Positions 58,677-64,000 of a stretch of DNA of 64,000 nt are shown piece after piece. This DNA is from Psychrobacter luti (GTDB taxonomy: Bacteria; Pseudomonadota; Gammaproteobacteria; Pseudomonadales; Moraxellaceae), in NCBI RefSeq assembly GCF_014192115.1, contig NZ_JACHXL010000006.1:1-64000 (forward strand). Reading direction: 5' to 3'. Made by a program: the position numbers and the translations under genes. The notes beneath the pieces were generated by a model, which searched no databases, was not told the DNA's origin, and was given only the letters and a program-made list of their open reading frames with translations. Within the stretch, counting starts at the first letter, position 1; every line of letters starts with the position of its first letter.

Positions 58677-59918
58677 TTATCGCTCAAAACTTTCTAATTT
58701 TTCCTGTTGCTCTTTGATAGCCCAAGTAATATGTTCATCAAGCATAGCATTATGGACGCCCAATTTTGTGCGGAGCTCAGTTATTATTTGTGCGCTACCA
58801 TTCGCATTGCCAAGAGCGATAGCAATATTACGTAAAAAGTTCACGTAGCCCGTGCGCCTAAGTGGGCTACCTTCAGTTTTTTTCATAAACTCTGTTTCTT
58901 GCCATTGCCATAGTTCAAGCAAACTGCTGCTATCAAGATTGTGCCTTGGCGCAAAATCTTCTACCGATGTCAGATTGGCGTAGCGATTCCATGGGCAAAT
59001 AAGCTGACAGTCATCACAGCCAAAGATGCGATTACCAATGGCGCGGCGATATTTGCTATCAATGATGCCATCGTGCTCAATGGTGAGGTAAGAGATACAG
59101 GCGGAGGCATTAAGCTCATAGGGCGCGATAATAGCTTGGGTAGGGCAAATGTCGATACAAGCGCTGCAGCTACCACAATGCTCTTTGACTGGCTCATCAT
59201 CGGGTAGCTCGAGGCTCATAAACAGCTCGCCCAGTACAAAAAATGAGCCGGCTTGCTTGTTTATGAGCAGTGTATGTTTGCCTGTCCAGCCAAGCCCCGC
59301 TGCATCGGCAATAGGTCGCTCAAAAATAGGGGCAGAATCACTAAAAGGTCTAAAAATAAAATCTTGCTCTGAGCTAATATTAAGATGCTGCCATTCAGGA
59401 AGCATGGCTTCGATTTTTAATGCCAATTGCTTAAGGCGACTACGCATCGTTTTATGATAATCACGGCCTCTAGCATAACGGGCAATAATACCTTGATTGG
59501 GGTAAGCATTATCAGTGACTGTTCGTGGCGTAGGAGTTTGGGTTAAATAATCCATGCGCACACTGATGATGGTTTTCGCGCCTTCGACCAGCTGTTCGGG
59601 ATAGGCGCGTAGCTGGTGGTTATTATGCATAAACTGCAATTGCCCTTCATAACCCTTAGCCAACCATTGCTGCAGTCGCTCCGTCTGCTGAATAAATAAA
59701 GGATGATGTACCGATAAAAAACCACAGTCAGCAAAGCCTAATGCTTGGGCTTGGGCTTTAATCCATTGCTTAACATCAGATGGCGTTGTAAATGTTAGTG
59801 CATTACTAACGTTAATTTTTGTTTGTCGTGGATGATTGGGAGCAGACGTCTGCGCTTCTAATGTCTGTGTGTTTGGCTGTGTTAATTGAGACTGAGTAGG
59901 TTTGGATTTGCTATTCAT
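58677..59918 (-). CDS. queG: Epoxyqueuosine reductase
   Basis: Cobalamin-dependent iron-sulfur enzyme that carries out the last step of queuosine synthesis on tRNA. The 413-residue protein shows two 4Fe-4S sets, CGSCSACIDICPTQAI and CDDCQLICPWNR, with CISYLTIEH between, and the N-terminal KQWIKAQAQALGFADCGFLS. The first 45 residues are a Gln/Thr-rich extension of unclear use. It is divergent from nnr; in E. coli the two (yjeS, yjeF) are also divergent neighbours. Confidence 0.95.
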   Translation of the reverse strand: MNSKSKPTQSQLTQPNTQTLEAQTSAPNHPRQTKINVSNALTFTTPSDVKQWIKAQAQALGFADCGFLSVHHPLFIQQTERLQQWLAKGYEGQLQFMHNNHQLRAYPEQLVEGAKTIISVRMDYLTQTPTPRTVTDNAYPNQGIIARYARGRDYHKTMRSRLKQLALKIEAMLPEWQHLNISSEQDFIFRPFSDSAPIFERPIADAAGLGWTGKHTLLINKQAGSFFVLGELFMSLELPDDEPVKEHCGSCSACIDICPTQAIIAPYELNASACISYLTIEHDGIIDSKYRRAIGNRIFGCDDCQLICPWNRYANLTSVEDFAPRHNLDSSSLLELWQWQETEFMKKTEGSPLRRTGYVNFLRNIAIALGNANGSAQIITELRTKLGVHNAMLDEHITWAIKEQQEKLESFER

Positions 59919-60111
59919 AGTGAGCTATAAATGATAATGTGAATAGCTGTATGATAAGCCAGTGAGCTAAGAGCGCAAGTAGTAAAATAGAAAAATCTGT
60001 ATTCAGACTATATCTAATCGAATATAGCATTTGAATAAGCTCATATGGATTACACCTTATCCTATTATTAAAATAACAAAGCTCTCAGACAAAAATAAGC
60101 GAGAAGCAGTC

Positions 60112-61896
60112 ATGCCAGTACCAGTCAATTTATTAGCAAACACGACCATGCCTATCGCTCTCCATAGCAGCGAGCAACTCTATGCTATGGAGAAGGCATG
60201 GTTTGCCGACGGTTATGATAGTTTTGGGTTGATGAAGCAAGCGGCATGGCAAATGGCACAGTATATTGCGGTGCTTTATGAGCAAAAATCCCTAAAAAAA
60301 TGTGCTTCAGATAAGATTGAATTTTGCCATCGTCCTACTTATCAGCATCGAGTCAGTATTTGGGTCGGCAAGGGGAATAACGGTGGCGACGGTTGGCTGA
60401 TTGCTTATTATTTGCAGCAAATGGGCTGGCAAGTAGAGGTCATAGCCGTTGGTTTTGATAGTCATGAGTTTGAGATAGCTAATACAACGCAATGTCTTAA
60501 TAAGGAAAGTGCGCTATCGGATGCAGAAAAGGCGCTACAGATAGCACTGTCTGCCAATTGTTCTTATCAGTGTTTTGAAAACAGTAATTATAATGATAAT
60601 AACAATAATAGTGAGAAATTACATAAACATCAGCAAGCAGATGTCTATGTCGATGCGCTATTTGGTATTGGTTTAGATCGCGCGCCTGCAGGTATTCATA
60701 AGCAGGCAATTTGCGCCTTTAATGCTGCTACTCAGTATGATAGTGCTTTGACAATTGCAGTTGATATTCCTAGCGGATTGGTTGCTTCAACTGGCCAAGT
60801 ATTCGACCATATAGCGGTACAAGCTGATATAACACTATGTTTAATTGCGCGTAAATTTGGTTTACATACCAAGGATGGTATGGATTATAGCGGAGAGGTG
60901 ATTGATATACCGCTGATACCTTATCAAGTGGGTAATACGGCCTTTAAACCAGCTGCCAAATTACTGAGGACTGCGCATCATTTAAGTCCCCGTCGACAAA
61001 ATAGCTATAAGGGCAGTTATGGACACGTATTAATTATTGGGGGTAATCGCATTGATGGCTCCCAAGGTATGGGCGGTGCCGCCATCCTTTCGGCCTCGAG
61101 TGCGATGGCAACAGGCACAGGTAAAATCACTGTTGCCTGTCATGAAGCATTTCATGGGGCTCTCTTAACGTCGTTACCAGATGCAATGACAATGAATTTA
61201 CATGATACCGATGGGGTAAAAAACCTCATCAAGGAAGCCAGTGTGGTGGCTATCGGTATGGGACTGGGCCGTGATGAGAAAGAAAAAGCAGTGTTTATCA
61301 CTTATATTGAAGCTGCGATAGCAGCAGGTAAGCCGATAATTATTGATGCTGACGGTCTGTATCATTTGGCAGCATTGCAGCTCGATGAGCATCAATTAAT
61401 CACACAGCTAAAAGAGCATAGCGCACAACATCAGGTTTGTTTCACCCCGCATAGTGGTGAAGCCGCTAAGTTATTAAATAAAAAAATTAGTGAGGTAGAA
61501 GCTGATAGGTTAGCAGCGATAAATCAGTGTACCGAAAACTATGGAGGAGATTGGGTATTAAAAGGCGCAGGGTCTTTAATTTTGGAACAGGATGAAGCGG
61601 AGCATCATGTTTATGTTTGCGGCGTGGGTAACGCTGGCATGGCAAGTGCTGGCATGGGCGATGTGTTATCGGGTGTAATTGTAGGATTGCTCGCGCAGCA
61701 GGATTTAAACGAAGACGCGCGTAGTTTACACCAAGCGGTTCTTCTTCATGGATTGGCAGGAGACTTTTTAGTCAAACAGACGGAGAGATTAAATATGACC
61801 AATCACAATAGGTCATTATTGGTCGGTCAACGAGGCTTACAAGCGCAAGATATGCCCGCTGCTATTCGTCATGTTATGCAATTGCTTAATGAATAA
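60112..61896 (+). CDS. nnr: Bifunctional NAD(P)HX epimerase/dehydratase
   Basis: Repairs hydrated NADH and NADPH. The 594-residue protein has the N-terminal epimerase domain (SEQLYAMEKAWFADGYDSFG, WVGKGNNGGDGWLIAYYLQQ, VDIPSGLVASTGQ) and a C-terminal ADP-dependent dehydratase of ribokinase fold (GHVLIIGGNRIDGSQGMGGA, CFTPHSGEAAKLLNK, GNAGMASAGMGDVLSGVIVG). An Asn-rich loop (NYNDNNNNSEKLHKHQ) is an unusual insertion. The ATG at 60112 is preceded by GAGAAG. Confidence 0.94.
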   Translation: MPVPVNLLANTTMPIALHSSEQLYAMEKAWFADGYDSFGLMKQAAWQMAQYIAVLYEQKSLKKCASDKIEFCHRPTYQHRVSIWVGKGNNGGDGWLIAYYLQQMGWQVEVIAVGFDSHEFEIANTTQCLNKESALSDAEKALQIALSANCSYQCFENSNYNDNNNNSEKLHKHQQADVYVDALFGIGLDRAPAGIHKQAICAFNAATQYDSALTIAVDIPSGLVASTGQVFDHIAVQADITLCLIARKFGLHTKDGMDYSGEVIDIPLIPYQVGNTAFKPAAKLLRTAHHLSPRRQNSYKGSYGHVLIIGGNRIDGSQGMGGAAILSASSAMATGTGKITVACHEAFHGALLTSLPDAMTMNLHDTDGVKNLIKEASVVAIGMGLGRDEKEKAVFITYIEAAIAAGKPIIIDADGLYHLAALQLDEHQLITQLKEHSAQHQVCFTPHSGEAAKLLNKKISEVEADRLAAINQCTENYGGDWVLKGAGSLILEQDEAEHHVYVCGVGNAGMASAGMGDVLSGVIVGLLAQQDLNEDARSLHQAVLLHGLAGDFLVKQTERLNMTNHNRSLLVGQRGLQAQDMPAAIRHVMQLLNE

Positions 61897-61999
61897 TGAA
61901 TAACTCAGTAAGTAATGAGTATGACATTAATAATTATATAATTAATCACGGATAAGCATTAAATAGAGCGGTGCTAACATTATTAAAAAATGATTAAAA

Positions 62000-62500
62000 C
62001 TAGGTTTTGGTACCATTACAATATTGGTTGATGGCTTGCTGGACGCGCTCACGCTTTAGCTCAATTTCACGTCCATCTAAATATTGACGTTTACCATTGG
62101 CATCCATCTCATAAATGCGTCCGCCAACATTTAGATTGGTCAAATTGTTACGTAATGACTGGCAACGTTGGGCGTTGGCTTGCGCTTCTTGTTCTTTTAT
62201 ACGCGCTTCTAACTGGGCCACACGCTGTTCTTCTGCGCTTTGCGGTGCCGCTTGGTTGGCTTCGGTCTTACCGGCCAATTGTCCAGCATTACTTTGTCTG
62301 CCATCACTGCGAAATTCAATCACTTCGATATTTCTACCATTTTGTGGGGCATGTTGGCTGTATTTCACCTCACCATGCGCGCCGATAGATTTATAGACCT
62401 GAATGGCATGACTGGCATTGATTGGTAGCATGAGCATACACGCCGTGCTAATACTCATAAGCAGTTTGGCAGCGGTATTTATCGTAGACGCATATGCCAT
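62000..62500 (-). CDS. DUF4124 domain protein, exported
   Basis: The 166-residue protein has a signal peptide (TAAKLLMSISTACMLMLPINASHA), then the DUF4124 domain (IQVYKSIGAHGEVKYSQHAP) and a Gln/Ala/Glu-rich helical part (AEEQRVAQLEARIKEQEAQA) with a C-terminal NLNVGGRIYEMDANGKRQYL block common in this family. Probably periplasmic; function unknown. The two late cysteines (QRCQSL and YCNG) could form a disulfide. Confidence 0.85.
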   Translation of the reverse strand: MAYASTINTAAKLLMSISTACMLMLPINASHAIQVYKSIGAHGEVKYSQHAPQNGRNIEVIEFRSDGRQSNAGQLAGKTEANQAAPQSAEEQRVAQLEARIKEQEAQANAQRCQSLRNNLTNLNVGGRIYEMDANGKRQYLDGREIELKRERVQQAINQYCNGTKT

Positions 62501-62670
62501 GGTAACAATCCTCTTAATAGGTAAAAAACGGATATATTTATCAGTTAAGGATAATATTTAAACGTCTTAATAACAATATAAATACATTAGCGTTTGATTC
62601 TAGCAAATAATACTTATAAATGTACATTATTTAATAACTAATAGTTAGGGATAGGGTTTAGAAGTTTTTC

Positions 62671-62702
62671 TTGACAATGGTGCTGAAACCATCGAATATA
62701 AT
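62671..62702 (+). promoter_or_regulatory. Candidate ilv leader promoter
   Basis: TTGACA (62671-62676) and TATAAT (62697-62702) are both perfect, but the spacer is 20 bp, longer than usual. The spacer contains ATGGT ... ACCAT symmetry, which could be an operator or could require an activator that shortens the effective spacing. Confidence 0.45.
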
Positions 62703-62888
62703 AGCAGTTGATTGGTCAGTGAGCGGCTTTTATGATATTGCCGTGGCACTTGAAAATGAGGACTAGCGGTTGCTTATCAGTAGCTCGCTTAGCTTTATTC
62801 TCTTTGTGACAAGAGTATAAAATAGATGGTCATTATCGAAATGGTTATCAGATTCTATATTTATTGTCTCCGGACTTATCCGTCTACA

Positions 62889-62954
62889 ATGACTAAGATA
62901 AACTTATTATTAGTGTGTTTGCTAAGATTTGGCTGTAGTAAAAATAGGGCATAA
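62889..62954 (+). CDS. Candidate ilv leader peptide
   Basis: A 21-codon frame reads MTKINLLLVCLLRFGCSKNR plus Ala. Codons 4-12 include Ile, three Leu, Val and two more Leu, seven branched-chain residues in nine. That is the composition expected of an attenuation leader for acetolactate synthase. It starts 458 bp before the structural gene. The ribosome binding site is poor, which is the main doubt. Confidence 0.5.
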   Translation: MTKINLLLVCLLRFGCSKNRA

Positions 62955-62958
62955 TGTG

Positions 62959-63040
62959 TGGTTATAACATTTACTCATCAAACAGGTTATAAGATTTAGA
63001 AATCCTATAATGTGGTAACCATTTTGAGATTTGTTTTTTC
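62959..63040 (+). promoter_or_regulatory. Candidate attenuator after the leader peptide
   Basis: TGGTTATAACATT (62959-62971) pairs with AATGTGGTAACCA (63009-63021) except for two central mismatches, starting five bases after the leader-peptide stop. The 3' arm is followed by TTTT and then GTTTTTTC (to 63040). A second GGTTATAA word at 62985 could compete for pairing. The layout suits transcription attenuation. Confidence 0.45.
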
Positions 63041-63346
63041 ATGCGGTATCGATTTATTTATTACTAGCGTAAGCTCGTATTCATCACAAATAATAAGCTT
63101 CTTTTATAGATGCATTCGCATCTTGTCACTTGTCTATCGATAAACTCCTGTCACAATACTGATCTTACATATATTGCTGTGTTTGAGTGGCTTGCTGTCT
63201 TATAAAACAGCGTTACTTAGATATGGTAGGCACACATTCTTGATATGGACAAGGATTCGTATTTATTTTAATAGCCAGACCACTCTATGTAAATATCGTG
63301 GTTTTCTCTTATACATGAATGCAAATACTTGCCACAAAAAAAGGTG

Positions 63347-64000
63347 ATGACAGTGACGCAAACCACGCAAAGTCCAAATATGACTGGACATACCCAAACG
63401 GGTAATGCCGCCAAAAATTTTGAAGATAAGCAACAACGCCTTGCTGAAGGTAGCGCCGAGCCTGTGATGCTATCTGGTGCTGAGATGTTGGTACAATCAC
63501 TAACCGATGAAGGGGTCAAATATATTTTTGGCTACCCAGGCGGTGCTGTTCTGCATATTTATGATGCCTTGTTTCAACAAGAGAATATCGAGCATATTTT
63601 AGTACGTCATGAGCAAGCAGCCGGTCATATGGCAGATGCTTATTCGCGAGTAACAGGTCAGACAGGGGTGGTCTTAGCGACTTCAGGTCCAGGCGCTACC
63701 AACACAGTGACGGCTATTGCTACAGCGTTTATGGATTCTGTGCCGATGGTGGTCATCGCAGGTCAGGTTCCTAGTAGCCTAATCGGTGAAGATGCCTTCC
63801 AAGAAACGGATATGGTCGGTGTATCGCGTCCTATCGTGAAGCATAGCTTTCAAGTACGCCATGCTAGCGAAATTCCTATGATTGTCAAAAAAGCTTTTTA
63901 TATTGCCCAGTCTGGACGCCCAGGTCCTGTGGTCATCGATGTGCCAAAAGACATGACGGCGCCTAGCGAAAAATTTGCTTATGAATATCCAAAAGAGGTA
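63347..64000 (+). CDS. ilvB: Acetolactate synthase large subunit, 5' part
   Basis: ThDP-dependent enzyme of valine, leucine and isoleucine synthesis; the gene runs off the window end. The visible 218 codons give a polar N-terminus of about 35 residues and then [54 protein letters not shown] with the catalytic Glu, and [16 protein letters not shown]. ilvI is an equally good name. The start is ATG 63347 or GTG 63353; AAGG at 63341-63344 is better spaced for the GTG. Confidence 0.93.
   Translation, partial: MTVTQTTQSPNMTGHTQTGNAAKNFEDKQQRLAEGSAEPVMLSGAEMLVQSLTDEGVKYIFGYPGGAVLHIYDALFQQENIEHILVRHEQAAGHMADAYSRVTGQTGVVLATSGPGATNTVTAIATAFMDSVPMVVIAGQVPSSLIGEDAFQETDMVGVSRPIVKHSFQVRHASEIPMIVKKAFYIAQSGRPGPVVIDVPKDMTAPSEKFAYEYPKEV

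Larger units (their letters stand above)
62501..63346. other. Long leader region before ilvB/ilvI
   Basis: These 846 bp hold no long gene. They contain a TTGACA/TATAAT pair near 62671, a 21-codon leader-peptide candidate at 62889 and an attenuator-like inverted repeat at 62959-63021, reported separately. From about 63045 to 63340 I see only AT-rich sequence with a short GCTGT/ACAGC hairpin near 63192. Confidence 0.5.

Noticed and set aside
62115-62428. Three overlapping plus-strand frames opposite the DUF4124 gene
   Set aside because: They are antisense shadows in a GC-richer stretch. The minus-strand gene has a signal peptide and a known domain.

Overview
The window is a piece of a gammaproteobacterial chromosome most like Psychrobacter (Moraxellaceae). 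I infer this from the look of the proteins, the moderate-to-low G+C and the gene order (trpF-trpB-trpA-accD-folC-SPOR, gatCAB beside mreBCD-maf-rng, then the full S10-spc-alpha ribosomal cluster). No database search was possible.

Layout. 0-16.1 kb is core sequence: proS, a photolyase, the trpFBA-accD-folC group and several conserved housekeeping or unknown genes. A small membrane-protein gene between trpB and trpA appears frameshifted. 16.18-27.59 kb is an integrated element of about 11.4 kb. It is bounded by a 24-bp direct repeat that includes the 3' end of a tRNA-Pro(GGG) gene. It encodes a P4-type tyrosine integrase, an AlpA-like regulator, a tightly overlapping operon of small unknown proteins, a DUF927 primase/helicase-type protein interrupted by one in-frame TAG, an iteron-like cluster of GGGACA motifs, two zinc-ribbon paralogues and an OafA-type acyltransferase. 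No capsid, portal, tail or large terminase gene is visible, so it looks like a satellite or integrative island with surface-modifying cargo.

27.6-37.4 kb holds gatCAB (transamidosome), mreBCD (cell shape), maf and rng. 37.6-52.1 kb is the ribosomal protein/secY/rpoA cluster in the E. coli order, with candidate S10, spc and alpha promoters and an unexpected terminator-like hairpin between rpsH and rplF. 52.1-57.8 kb holds yciO, epmC, yceD-rpmF and fabD-fabG-acpP, without the plsX and fabH genes usually found between rpmF and fabD. 58.0-64.0 kb holds a LysM/BON protein, queG, nnr, a DUF4124 protein and the 5' part of ilvB/ilvI, which is preceded by a long leader containing a candidate branched-chain-amino-acid leader peptide and attenuator.

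The points most worth a second look are the tRNA-Pro element (boundaries, internal 23-bp repeats, iteron cluster, amber-interrupted replication gene, zinc-ribbon pair), the candidate ilv attenuator, the hairpin inside the spc operon, and several perfect inverted repeats in promoter regions.
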